Assembly (NCBI RefSeq): GCF_013408535.1
Contig: NZ_JACBZA010000001.1
Location: 4,362,850-4,426,849 of the forward strand
DNA from: Actinopolymorpha cephalotaxi
GTDB lineage: Bacteria > Actinomycetota > Actinomycetes > Propionibacteriales > Actinopolymorphaceae
DNA length: 64,000 bases
Direction: 5' to 3'
Below are positions 51,451 to 59,604 of this stretch, one piece after another (the stretch's first letter is position 1; each line of letters begins with the position of its first letter). The position numbers were made by a program, and so were the translations under genes. The notes beneath the pieces are model-generated. The model was not told the origin of the DNA. It saw nothing but the letters and a program-made list of their open reading frames with translations, and searched no databases.

Positions 51451-51465
51451 ATTGCAACTCGCAAT
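51451..51465. promoter_or_regulatory. MarR-type operator candidate
   Basis: ATTGC-AACTC-GCAAT, 10 nt upstream of the MarR start. TTGC-N5-GCAA-type sites are usual for MarR proteins. On the minus strand, GATAAT, a near-perfect -10, overlaps its upstream arm, so binding would block transcription. Confidence 0.55.
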
Positions 51466-51508
51466 TATCCGCGTTGCATCGGTTCCTGCCGGGACGGCGA
51501 GAACCCGC

Positions 51509-52726
51509 TCAGGCGCGGCCGCCGAGCGGCGCGTGGAAGATCTCCCGCAACGCCAGGGTCGCGGCTCCGATCGTGGGCGCGTCGACCAGGTTCGACACCT
51601 CGATCCGAACGGCGTCCCGCATTGCCGGGAAGATCCGTCTGCGGACCTCCTCGCGAACCGGGACGACCAGTGCGTCACCGGCAGCGGAGAGTTCCCTGCC
51701 GAGCAGGATCAGTTCGGGGTCGAGGGTGTAGATGATCGTCACGATGCCCGCGGCCAGGTGCCTGGCCACATCCGCGAAGACGTCGACGACGTGCGGGTTG
51801 CCGGCGTGCAGTGCGGTCACAGCCTCGGGCAGCGTCAGGTCCGTGGCGCGCCCCCTTCGCCCTGGCCGTGAACGCGATCGTACGGCCTCCAGCACCCGGG
51901 GGACAGAGACGTACGTCTCCAGGCAGCCGTTGTTGCCGCACGCGCACCGTGGACCGTCGAGGTCGACGCTCAGGTGGCCGGCCTCCCCCGCGAGGTCGTG
52001 GTTGCCGCGGTAGAGGTCACCGTCAAGGACCAGGCCGGTTCCCACGCCGACGCCGAGATTGAGCAGGACGAAGTTCTGCGTTCCCTGTCCCGCGCCGAAC
52101 CACAACGCGGCGAGCGCACTCGTGTTGGCGTTGTTGTCGACGCAGGTCGGCAGGTGCCACCGGCGCTCGAGCTCGGCGGCCAGCGCGACGGCCCGCCACG
52201 AGTCGAACGAACGAGGCGCGAGGTACCTGCCCGTGCGGATGCTCACCGGTCCGGGGATACCCATTCCGATGCCCACCACCCCGTCGCGCTGCCGGGACGT
52301 CAGGGGCCGGAGCAGACGTTCGACGACCCGGCTGCCGATCGGCACTGCCGTCTCCTCCCGCCACGGACTGTCGGCCTCCTGCTCGATCCGGGCATGTACC
52401 ACGCCGGACAGGTCGACCAGCGCACCGGTGATCGTGTTCCTGGCCAGATCGAGCCCGACGGCGAACCGGGCCGTCGGGTTGATCTCCAGGGTGATCGGCC
52501 GCCGACCGGCGCGTTGCGGGGAACGGACACCGGTCTCGCTCGCGAGCCCGGAGGCGATGAGCTCCTCGACGATGTGGGAAACCGTTGCCGGGTTGAGTCC
52601 TGTCGCCCGAGCGAGGTCGACACGTGCGATCGGTCCCATCCGGTGGATCGCACGGAAGACCGCCGCCCGGTTGCTCTGCTTCACGCTGCGGTGGTTGGCG
52701 CCGGAGTACTCGTTGGCGAGCCGCAT
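51509..52726 (-). CDS. ROK-family transcriptional repressor
   Basis: A 405-residue repressor. An N-terminal MarR-like HTH (RMGPIARVDLARATGLNPATVSHIVEELIASGLASE, near 29-63) precedes an ROK sugar-kinase-like domain. The zinc site CACGNNGCLE (with HLSVDLDG before it) and GVGVGTGLVLDGDLYRGNHDLAGEAGH are present. The ATP-binding DNN motif is CVDNNANTSALAALWFG. ATG 52726 follows AGGAGG at 9 nt. It is divergent from the carbohydrate operon at 52922 and most likely represses it until a sugar binds. Confidence 0.88.
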   Translation of the reverse strand: MRLANEYSGANHRSVKQSNRAAVFRAIHRMGPIARVDLARATGLNPATVSHIVEELIASGLASETGVRSPQRAGRRPITLEINPTARFAVGLDLARNTITGALVDLSGVVHARIEQEADSPWREETAVPIGSRVVERLLRPLTSRQRDGVVGIGMGIPGPVSIRTGRYLAPRSFDSWRAVALAAELERRWHLPTCVDNNANTSALAALWFGAGQGTQNFVLLNLGVGVGTGLVLDGDLYRGNHDLAGEAGHLSVDLDGPRCACGNNGCLETYVSVPRVLEAVRSRSRPGRRGRATDLTLPEAVTALHAGNPHVVDVFADVARHLAAGIVTIIYTLDPELILLGRELSAAGDALVVPVREEVRRRIFPAMRDAVRIEVSNLVDAPTIGAATLALREIFHAPLGGRA

Positions 52727-52754
52727 CTTCTTCGACCTCCTGCGTCCACCACCC

Positions 52755-52783
52755 TTGACAGGGTCGAAAGTGATCAATACGTT
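52755..52783 (+). promoter_or_regulatory. Promoter candidate of the carbohydrate operon
   Basis: A perfect -35 TTGACA (52755-52760), a 17-nt spacer and a weak -10 TACGTT (52778-52783), followed by GTTAAC and GTTGCAAC palindromes that could bind the divergent ROK repressor. Confidence 0.45.
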
Positions 52784-52823
52784 AACCGACCAGAGTTGGT
52801 TGCAACAATCACTCAATCAATCC

Positions 52824-52837
52824 CGATCGATCGATCG
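52824..52837. repeat. GATC tetranucleotide run in a divergent promoter region
   Basis: CGATCGATCGATCG is a 14-bp perfect palindrome made of three and a half GATC units, preceded by AATCA-rich repeats (CAATCACTCAATCAATC). It lies between the divergent ROK and isomerase genes. It may be an operator or a slippage-prone microsatellite. Confidence 0.5.
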
Positions 52838-52921
52838 ACCTCAAGCGTTTGCAGTTCTGCAGCTCCGTAGGTTCAGTCCGCAATTCCCCAGCCCCACTTA
52901 CCTACAAGGGGGTGCCTGGCC

Positions 52922-53707
52922 GTGCGACTTTCCTGTGCGGAACAGATGCTGGGCCAGCGTCCGATCGAGGACAAGCTCGACTTCGTCCGGGAAGCCGGAC
53001 TCGACGGCATCGACCTGCGAATGGCCACCGTCAGCGAGGCGTCGGCGCGTGACAGACTCGCCGACAGTGGCGTTCCGGTGGGCGCGATCTATTCCCAGCT
53101 CCGCGAGCCGGGCCTGCTGTCCGCCGCTGCCGAAGACCGTGCCGGCGCGGTCGGCAGGGTGGTCGAGTACGCCGAGACCGCGGATGCCGTTGGCGCGTCC
53201 AACCTGATCGTGGTGCCGGTCTTCGGTGCGGCGAGACTCCGTGGTTTCGAACCGGTGCTCCCCTTGCACTATGTGGAGACCGCCGTGCTCATGGTGAGTC
53301 TCGCCGAGATCGCGGAACGGATCGCCGACCTCAGCGTGCGGGTCACGATCGAACCGCTGAACCACGGTGAGACCCACTTCCTCACCGATCCCGGTGTGGG
53401 TGCTGGCATCTGTGACGCGATCGGGTCACCTCGCATCGCCACGATGGTCGACACCTACCACTGCGAGCGCGAAGGCCAGGACATCCCGGAGATGATCAAG
53501 GCCGCCGGTGAGCAACTCGCCCTGGTACATCTTTCCGACACCGAACGACGCCTACCCGGGGGCGGTGACATCGACTTCGGCGCCGTCCTGGCCACTCTGG
53601 ACGACTGCGGCTACACGGGCTGGCTGGGCCTGGAGTGCCGACCGGTCGACGACGTGGAAGACCTCCGCCGGAGCGTTCGGCACCTGCGTGAGGGAGCCCG
53701 ACCATGA
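52922..53707 (+). CDS. Sugar phosphate isomerase/epimerase (xylose-isomerase-like TIM barrel)
   Basis: A 261-residue AP-endonuclease-2-family barrel. It has DKLDFVREAGLDGIDLRM near 18-35, NLIVVPVFG near 93-101, VTIEPLNHGETHF near 141-153 (metal Glu), MVDTYHCEREGQD near 177-189 (Asp and His) and ALVHLSDTERRLPGGGDIDF near 202-221. This is the pattern of IolE/IolI and of tagatose or allulose epimerases. It is the first gene of a six-gene carbohydrate operon. The substrate is probably an inositol or a keto sugar, judging by the next gene. Confidence 0.85.
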   Translation: MRLSCAEQMLGQRPIEDKLDFVREAGLDGIDLRMATVSEASARDRLADSGVPVGAIYSQLREPGLLSAAAEDRAGAVGRVVEYAETADAVGASNLIVVPVFGAARLRGFEPVLPLHYVETAVLMVSLAEIAERIADLSVRVTIEPLNHGETHFLTDPGVGAGICDAIGSPRIATMVDTYHCEREGQDIPEMIKAAGEQLALVHLSDTERRLPGGGDIDFGAVLATLDDCGYTGWLGLECRPVDDVEDLRRSVRHLREGARP

Positions 53708-54714
53708 CCATCACGGTCGCAGTCGTGGGAGCCGGCCGCATGGGTCGCCTGCACGCGAAGCAGCTGACAGAGATCCCGGACGTGCGCATCGTGGGTGCAG
53801 CCGACGTGCGCGCGGAAACGGTCGAGGACTTCACCGCGGAGTTCGGGGGAACCGGATCGGTCGACTACCGAGAACTGCTCGACCGGACCAGGCCGGACGT
53901 GGCGTACTTCTGTACGCCCGCCGGCGAGCACCTCGACCAGCTCACGTTCGCCGCCGAGCGAGACATCAACGTGTTCGTGGAGAAGCCGTTGGCCCCGTCG
54001 GTGACCGCGGCCACCGCGGCCGTGGAGGTCATCGAGCGGCACGGCGTCCTCTGCACGGTGGGCTATCAGTGGCGCTACAGTCCGCTGACCGACGTGGCAC
54101 GGGACGCACTGGGCGGACTCCCGCCGACCATGCTGGCCGGATGGTGGTACTGGACGATCCCGCCTCTCCCCTGGATCCGGGACCGGCGAACCGGCGGTGG
54201 CCAGATCTTCGAGCAGGCGACGCATCTCATCGATCTCATGCGCTTCCTGGCCGGTGACGTCGACACCGTCTTCGCGGCGTACGCGGACAACGCGATTCCC
54301 GAGGAGGAGTTGCCGAACTGGGACGCCAGCGCTGTCACGCTGGGGTTCGCCAACGGCGCCGCCGGAAGCGTCCATTCCACCTACGCGTTGTTCCCGGGGA
54401 TTCCGGGATCGAACGGTGTGGACGTCGCCGCCCGGGAGGTTCTGGTCCGGGTCAACCTCGCGAAGGCGACGGTGTTCCGTCGCGGAGTTCCGCCTGAGGA
54501 GACCGCGGCCCGAGTCGGCTGGAACATCGACCAGGAGTTCATGACGATCGTTCGGCGCAACGATCCGGCCGCGGTGCGGGCGACCGCCCGCGAGTCGGCC
54601 CAGAGCATCGGCGTCTCGCTGGCCGCCAACTACTCGGCAGTCACCAAACAGATGGTGGACCTGCGGGACTTCATGACGAACCCACCCGACGACGCCACCA
54701 TCATGCCGCTGTGA
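53704..54714 (+). CDS. Gfo/Idh/MocA-family dehydrogenase (inositol/sugar dehydrogenase-like)
   Basis: A 336-residue NAD(P)-dependent enzyme. It has VVGAGRMGRLHAKQL at 6-20, FVEKPLAP with the catalytic Lys near 98, and GGGQIFEQATHLIDLMRFLAGDV near 163-185 with the catalytic His and Asp. It resembles myo-inositol 2-dehydrogenases and 1,5-anhydro-fructose reductases. It overlaps the isomerase gene by ATGA. With the isomerase and the SDR at the operon end, it fits oxidation and isomerisation of an imported polyol or sugar. The exact substrate is not known. Confidence 0.87.
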   Translation: MTITVAVVGAGRMGRLHAKQLTEIPDVRIVGAADVRAETVEDFTAEFGGTGSVDYRELLDRTRPDVAYFCTPAGEHLDQLTFAAERDINVFVEKPLAPSVTAATAAVEVIERHGVLCTVGYQWRYSPLTDVARDALGGLPPTMLAGWWYWTIPPLPWIRDRRTGGGQIFEQATHLIDLMRFLAGDVDTVFAAYADNAIPEEELPNWDASAVTLGFANGAAGSVHSTYALFPGIPGSNGVDVAAREVLVRVNLAKATVFRRGVPPEETAARVGWNIDQEFMTIVRRNDPAAVRATARESAQSIGVSLAANYSAVTKQMVDLRDFMTNPPDDATIMPL

Positions 54715-54735
54715 AGCCCCACAGGAGGTTGTGAC

Positions 54736-56286
54736 ATGCGTGATCGACCCATCTCCCGGCGAAGAATGTTGCACCTCGTCGGCGCCGGAGGCGTGGGCCT
54801 GGTCACCGCGTCCTGCGTCGACACCTCCGAACCCACCAGGGACGGTGCGGGACAGCCCGCCCGCCGGAAGTCCTCGTCGGCGTTCAACATCCCGGACGCG
54901 GCAACCAAGCTGCCGAGCGGCAACGTCCGGTTGCGCTGGATGGACTCCGGAGACATGAAGGCGCGCTTCTTCGAGAAGTTCTTCCCCGCGTACCAGAAGA
55001 AGCATCCGAACATCTCGGTGAAGTACGACGGCACGAACTGGAACCAGATCACCCAGGTGGTGACGTTGGGCGTGCGGAACGGGACCGTGCCCGACGTGTT
55101 CCAGCTGCCGGGCCAGATCACCATGGGGATGGCCGTCTCGAACCACTGGATCGGCGCGTACGACGACATCATCCCCGACTTCGACAAGGTGAAGGCGCGT
55201 TACCCCAGCTACTCCTTCGCTCCCGGCGTGACCGACTTCGACGGCAAGACGTACGGACTGCCACTCACCGGCAACGGCCGGATCAACAACCTCCTGCTGT
55301 TCAACCGCGACCTGGTGAAGGACGTCGGGGCAGACCTCGACACGGAGGTGATCTCCTGGTCGAAGCTGCGCGAGGTGTGTAGGACGGTCGCCAAGCAGGG
55401 CAACGGAAAGTACTACGGGATCATCTTCGGACTCGCCCAGCCGGGCGGGCTGTCCGGGCCGGTCAGCACTCTGTGCGAGATGGCCGGAGTGCACGGTGGC
55501 GCCGACGGCATCGACTGGCGAACGGGCAGGTACAACGTCTCCCACCCCACCGTCGTCGAGGCCATCGAACTCATGCTGGCGATCAGGAAGGACGGCAGCG
55601 CCCACCCGGACTCCGTCAACCTCGACGCGCCTGGTGCACGGTCACGAATGCCGTTGGGTCAGGCCGGAATCATGTTCCAGGGGCCGTGGAACATCCTTCC
55701 CTGGCGGGAGGACAACCCGGACTTCCACCTCGGTCTGAACATTCCGCCACAGCAGAACCCCGACAACATCTGGCCACTCACGTTCGGGCCCGGCGGATCC
55801 AACGCATGGGTGTACTCCAGCAAGACCAAACTGGGACCGGTCATCGGCGACATCATGACCTACCTTTCCAGCGCCACCGGCCAGGTGCGGTGGGCCGACT
55901 ACGACGGCGCGGCCGATCCGCCGTCGTTCCCGGAAGCGATCAAGAAGGCCAGGCTGGACGAGCTGCAGCAGAAGGCCATGGACCTCGGCGCGAAGCACAC
56001 CGTCATCCGGCCCGAACCCGCCGTACGCAACCCCGACGTCAGCAAGGTCTACGAGGTGCAGGTTCCGGCACAGCCGACGTTCAGCGACACCCTCGTCGGC
56101 CTCTACACCGGACGGATCGGCGGCAGCGTCGCGCAGGCGATGAAGCAGATGGAGGATCGCCTGGAGAAGTCGCTGGAGGACGCCATCAAGAAAGCGGCTT
56201 CACGCGGCGCCAAGGTCTCCCGCGACGACTGGGTCTTCAAGGACTGGAACCCGCGCGCTCCCTACACCAAGCTCTACCAGGACTGA
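54736..56286 (+). CDS. ABC-transporter family-1 solute-binding lipoprotein
   Basis: A 516-residue exported lipoprotein. A twin-arginine-like start (SRRRMLHLVGAG) and lipobox TASC with Cys27 are followed by a family-1 binding protein. It has WMDSGDMKARFFEKFFPAYQKKHP near 70-93, DVFQLPGQIT and GPWNILPWREDNPDFHLG near 315-332. The tail has a long Lys-rich amphipathic helix (MEDRLEKSLEDAIKKAASRG). It delivers a sugar or oligosaccharide to the two permeases that follow. AGGAGG precedes the ATG. The sugar is unknown. Confidence 0.87.
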   Translation: MRDRPISRRRMLHLVGAGGVGLVTASCVDTSEPTRDGAGQPARRKSSSAFNIPDAATKLPSGNVRLRWMDSGDMKARFFEKFFPAYQKKHPNISVKYDGTNWNQITQVVTLGVRNGTVPDVFQLPGQITMGMAVSNHWIGAYDDIIPDFDKVKARYPSYSFAPGVTDFDGKTYGLPLTGNGRINNLLLFNRDLVKDVGADLDTEVISWSKLREVCRTVAKQGNGKYYGIIFGLAQPGGLSGPVSTLCEMAGVHGGADGIDWRTGRYNVSHPTVVEAIELMLAIRKDGSAHPDSVNLDAPGARSRMPLGQAGIMFQGPWNILPWREDNPDFHLGLNIPPQQNPDNIWPLTFGPGGSNAWVYSSKTKLGPVIGDIMTYLSSATGQVRWADYDGAADPPSFPEAIKKARLDELQQKAMDLGAKHTVIRPEPAVRNPDVSKVYEVQVPAQPTFSDTLVGLYTGRIGGSVAQAMKQMEDRLEKSLEDAIKKAASRGAKVSRDDWVFKDWNPRAPYTKLYQD

Positions 56287-56291
56287 GCACG

Positions 56292-57275
56292 ATGGCGTCG
56301 ATTTCCGCCGTACGTCGAGAGCCGACAGGGCAAGAGCCCCACGGCTCGCTGCGCCGGCGCATCTGGGCGGCCCGACCCTGCTACCTGCTGATGCTTCCCG
56401 GGCTCGTGCTGATCGTGATGTTCTCGTTCTACCCGCTCGTCATGTCGTGGTACTACGCGTTCTTCGACTGGAGTGGCTTCGAGCAGGCGAAGCACTTCGT
56501 CGGTTGGCAGAACTTCCGCGAGCTCATGGGCGACGAGTACTTCTGGAAGGCGTTCGGGCGGTCGGCGTGGTTCGCGGGGGTTGCGACACCCGTCGAACTC
56601 CTGCTGTCACTGGTCGTCGCGATCGTCCTCAACGACCGGTCGCTACGACTCGCTCCGCTGTTCCGGACGCTGTTCTTCGTTCCTGTCGTCACCACCACAG
56701 CCATCGTCAGCATCGTCATGAGCATGGTCTTCTCGGCCTTCAACGGCCCTGCCAACGAGGTGCTGCGCGCATTCCACCTCACCGAGCGCCCGGTGGGCTT
56801 CCTCACCGACCCGCACCTGGTGATGTGGACCGCGATCGGCATCTTCGTCTGGAAGTGGTTCGGCCAGCCGATGATCTACTGGCTCGCCGGCCTGCAGACC
56901 ATTCCGTCGGAGCTGTACGAAGCAGCCCAGGTCGACGGAGCCGGCTGGTGGCGGCGCTCCGTCTCCATCACGGCGCCGCTGCTGACGCCGTTCGCGGTGA
57001 TCATCACGCTCATCGTGCTGGTCGGAAACATGCAGGTGTTCGCCTTCATGCAGGCGCTGACCCACGGCGGCCCGTACTTCTCCACCGAGGTGATGGAGCT
57101 GTACATCTACCGAACGGCCTTCGGTGCCCAGGGCCAGGTCTCGGCGCAGCGGCTCGGGTACGCCTCCGCCGCGGGCGTGCTGTTCGGCCTGTTGCTCATC
57201 GTGCTCGCCGTCGCCCAGATCACCGCAGTCCGCAGGCTGCGCCGCGGGCCCGGAACCCCGGCGGAATCTCGATGA
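56292..57275 (+). CDS. ABC sugar permease (MalF/UgpA-type)
   Basis: A 327-residue membrane protein with six helices. The N-terminal helix is MLPGLVLIVMFSFYPLVMSWYYAFFDW near 34-60. The EAA loop, contacted by the ATPase, is EAAQVDGAGWWRRSVSITAPLL near 212-233. It belongs to the carbohydrate-uptake-1 family. It starts 5 nt after the binding-protein gene and overlaps the next permease by ATGA. No ATPase gene is present in the operon. Confidence 0.88.
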   Translation: MASISAVRREPTGQEPHGSLRRRIWAARPCYLLMLPGLVLIVMFSFYPLVMSWYYAFFDWSGFEQAKHFVGWQNFRELMGDEYFWKAFGRSAWFAGVATPVELLLSLVVAIVLNDRSLRLAPLFRTLFFVPVVTTTAIVSIVMSMVFSAFNGPANEVLRAFHLTERPVGFLTDPHLVMWTAIGIFVWKWFGQPMIYWLAGLQTIPSELYEAAQVDGAGWWRRSVSITAPLLTPFAVIITLIVLVGNMQVFAFMQALTHGGPYFSTEVMELYIYRTAFGAQGQVSAQRLGYASAAGVLFGLLLIVLAVAQITAVRRLRRGPGTPAESR

Positions 57276-58174
57276 CCACCCCCGAGCTGACCGCGCGGGG
57301 CTCCCGGGCGAAGATGGGCGTCCCCAGCGCCGGTGTGAGTCGGCCGCGCCCGCGGGGGCGGGTCAGGCGGATGGTGACCTATGCGATCCTCACGCCGATC
57401 GCCCTGGCCTGGATCTATCCGTTCCTGTGGATGATGTCGGCGTCGGTGCGCCCGAACGGCAAGGTTTTTGCCGGTCTCGGGCTCTTCCCGACGAAGTGGT
57501 TCTTCAGCAACTACACCGACGCGTGGGTCGATGCCGAGATGGGGCGCTACTTCCTCAACACGGTCGTCGTGACCTTCGGCGGCGTAGCGATCGTCGTCTT
57601 CACGACCGCCACCATGGGGTACGTCCTCGGCCGGTACGCCTTTCCCGGACGGCGAATCCTGGTCGCTGTACTCGGCGCCCTCGTCTTCCTTCCGCAGGGC
57701 TACACGATCATCCCGATCTTCGACCTGATCGGGAAACTCCACCTTGACGGCACGTTGTTCGGGATCATCATCGCCGAGAGCGGCCAGGCGCACATCATCC
57801 AGCTCCTTCTCTACGCGGGGTACTTCCGGCAGCTCCCGAAGGAACTCGAGGAGTCGGCGACGATGGACGGCGCCGGCTTCTTCACCATCTTCGTGCGGGT
57901 CTTTCTCCCGCTGGCGAAGCCGGTGACGGCCACCGTCGTCATCCTGCAGTTCATCGCCAGCTGGAACGACTTCCTGCTCCCGCTGGTGCTGACCCTCAGC
58001 CAGCCCGACCTGCGCACGCTCGCGGTCGCGGTTTACTCGTTCCAGGGCGAGAACTACACCAGCTACGCACAGATGAACGCGGCCAGCACGATCAGCCTGC
58101 TTCCGGTGGTCGTGGTGTTCCTCCTGCTTCAGCGCTACTTCGTCGAGGGGATCGCCGGTGCGGTGAAGCAGTGA
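57272..58174 (+). CDS. ABC sugar permease (MalG/UgpE-type)
   Basis: A 300-residue membrane protein with six helices. The first follows MVTYAILTPIALAWIYPFLWMMSAS near 34-58. The EAA loop reads EESATMDGAGFFTIFVRVFLPLAKP near 194-218. It pairs with the preceding permease to form the channel of a sugar importer. It is coupled to the preceding permease (ATGA) and to the SDR gene (GTGA). Confidence 0.88.
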   Translation: MTTPELTARGSRAKMGVPSAGVSRPRPRGRVRRMVTYAILTPIALAWIYPFLWMMSASVRPNGKVFAGLGLFPTKWFFSNYTDAWVDAEMGRYFLNTVVVTFGGVAIVVFTTATMGYVLGRYAFPGRRILVAVLGALVFLPQGYTIIPIFDLIGKLHLDGTLFGIIIAESGQAHIIQLLLYAGYFRQLPKELEESATMDGAGFFTIFVRVFLPLAKPVTATVVILQFIASWNDFLLPLVLTLSQPDLRTLAVAVYSFQGENYTSYAQMNAASTISLLPVVVVFLLLQRYFVEGIAGAVKQ

Positions 58175-59004
58175 CCGAAGGGAGCAACGGGGACATGGGA
58201 ACTCTGCAAGGACAGGTTGCGGTGGTCACCGGTGCCGGATCGGGGATCGGCAGTGCGATCGCCCGTCGGCTCGCCCACGACGGGAGGCTCGTCGTCGTGG
58301 TGGACGTCGACCGCGAAGGCGGCGCGAACACGGTCGAGCGGATCGAGGACTCTGGGTGCTGTGCCGGCACGGCGCGGCTCCACGTGGCCGATCTCACCGA
58401 CCCGTCGCAGCGAGAAGCTGTCATCCCGGCGGTGCTCGAACGTTTCGGTCGGGTGGACGTACTCGTCAACAACGCGGTCTACCACGGGCCGCGCGTCCGG
58501 CTGGTCGACCTGGACGAGGACGAGTGGACGCGGGTCCTGACCACCAACCTGACGACCACGGCGATGCTGTGCCGTGCCGCCGGCCGGCACATGCTCCCAC
58601 GGGGCAGCGGTGCGATCGTGAACGTCACCGCCATCCAGGAGCACCTTCCCCTTGCCACCTACACCGCGTACGGCGCCAGCAAGGGCGGCATCTCCGCACT
58701 GACCCGGGCGGTCGCCGTCGAGATGTCCCCCGGCGGCGTTCGGGTCAACGCGGTGGCACCAGGTGTCATCGACACCGCGTCGGCCCGGGAGAGTCTGGGG
58801 GACGGCGGCGCGGAGATCGAGCGTCCACCCACCCTGGTCGGCCGGGCCGGCAGACCCTCCGAAGTTGCCGCCGCGGTGGCGTTTCTCGCCTCGGAGGACG
58901 CGTCCTTCGTCACCGGAGTCATACTCACGGTCGACGGTGGTCGACGTCTCAGCCGCAGTGCCGATCCGTTCGCGGCAAGGATCAGTCCGGTGGCGGCCGG
59001 CTGA
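58171..59004 (+). CDS. Short-chain dehydrogenase/reductase with replaced catalytic serine
   Basis: A 277-residue classical SDR. It has the cofactor motif TGAGSGIG at 20-27, DVD near 45-47 (an Asp suggests NAD), NNAV at 100-103, and the catalytic pair Tyr167/Lys171 (YGASK). The position 13 residues before the Tyr, normally the catalytic Ser, is Ala154 (NVTAIQ; related SDRs typically have Ser there); Thr153 is next to it. GTG 58171 overlaps the permease stop; ATG 58195 is an alternative. It is the last gene of the carbohydrate operon and probably oxidises the imported sugar or polyol. Confidence 0.85.
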   Translation: MTEGSNGDMGTLQGQVAVVTGAGSGIGSAIARRLAHDGRLVVVVDVDREGGANTVERIEDSGCCAGTARLHVADLTDPSQREAVIPAVLERFGRVDVLVNNAVYHGPRVRLVDLDEDEWTRVLTTNLTTTAMLCRAAGRHMLPRGSGAIVNVTAIQEHLPLATYTAYGASKGGISALTRAVAVEMSPGGVRVNAVAPGVIDTASARESLGDGGAEIERPPTLVGRAGRPSEVAAAVAFLASEDASFVTGVILTVDGGRRLSRSADPFAARISPVAAG

Positions 59005-59013
59005 GCATCGGGG

Positions 59014-59499
59014 TCAGGCGTTGGTGGTGTCCACCACGACGTGTGGTTCGTCGGGACCGAGCGGGTCGACCTTCGCCTTCAGGACTTCGAAGGTGTTGCG
59101 CACCATGCGCAGACTTCCGGCCGGGTCGGAGTTCCGCGCCTCCACCCGTTGCCACGCCACGTCGTCGGCGCATCTGACGTCGTACAGCTTGGCGGTCGCG
59201 CCGCACGCCTCGACCCGCTGACGGGTGAGGTCACGGAGCTCGCGGCTCCAGAAGCCCAGGTCCAGAACGACGTCGACGCCGACCGTCAGGCAGCGAGCCC
59301 AGACCGGTTCCATCGCGGTCATGAGCCTGGCGCTGAGCGTGCCCACGTCCGGTTCGATGCCGGCCTCGTCGTCGCCGTACAGGGTGGTGAGCCACTCGTC
59401 AACGGTGAACCGAACCGCGCCGGCGTCGCGTTCCAACCGTTTCGCCAACGTGGTCTTGCCTGCTCCGAGGTAGCCGTGGATCAGATGCGCGGTGGGCAT
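59014..59499 (-). CDS. P-loop kinase-like ATPase
   Basis: A 161-residue protein of the AAA_33/zeta-toxin-like small kinase group. It has Walker A GYLGAGKTT near 9-17, DEWLTTLYGDD near 34-44, and VVLDLGFWSRELRDLTRQRVEACG near 77-100 (Walker B region). The Arg pair needed for a lid is seen in RNSDPAGSLRMVR. It probably phosphorylates a small metabolite or antibiotic. It is divergent from the APH(6)-like gene and convergent with the SDR gene. Confidence 0.75.
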   Translation of the reverse strand: MPTAHLIHGYLGAGKTTLAKRLERDAGAVRFTVDEWLTTLYGDDEAGIEPDVGTLSARLMTAMEPVWARCLTVGVDVVLDLGFWSRELRDLTRQRVEACGATAKLYDVRCADDVAWQRVEARNSDPAGSLRMVRNTFEVLKAKVDPLGPDEPHVVVDTTNA

Positions 59500-59604
59500 G
59501 GTCGCCGATGCTAGGCGATGCGGCTCGGCGAGTGCGACGAGCTCTCCCTCTTCAGTAGGGTCGGCCCGGAGACGAACGGCGCACTCGGGGAGGTCGCGGC
59601 ACTC

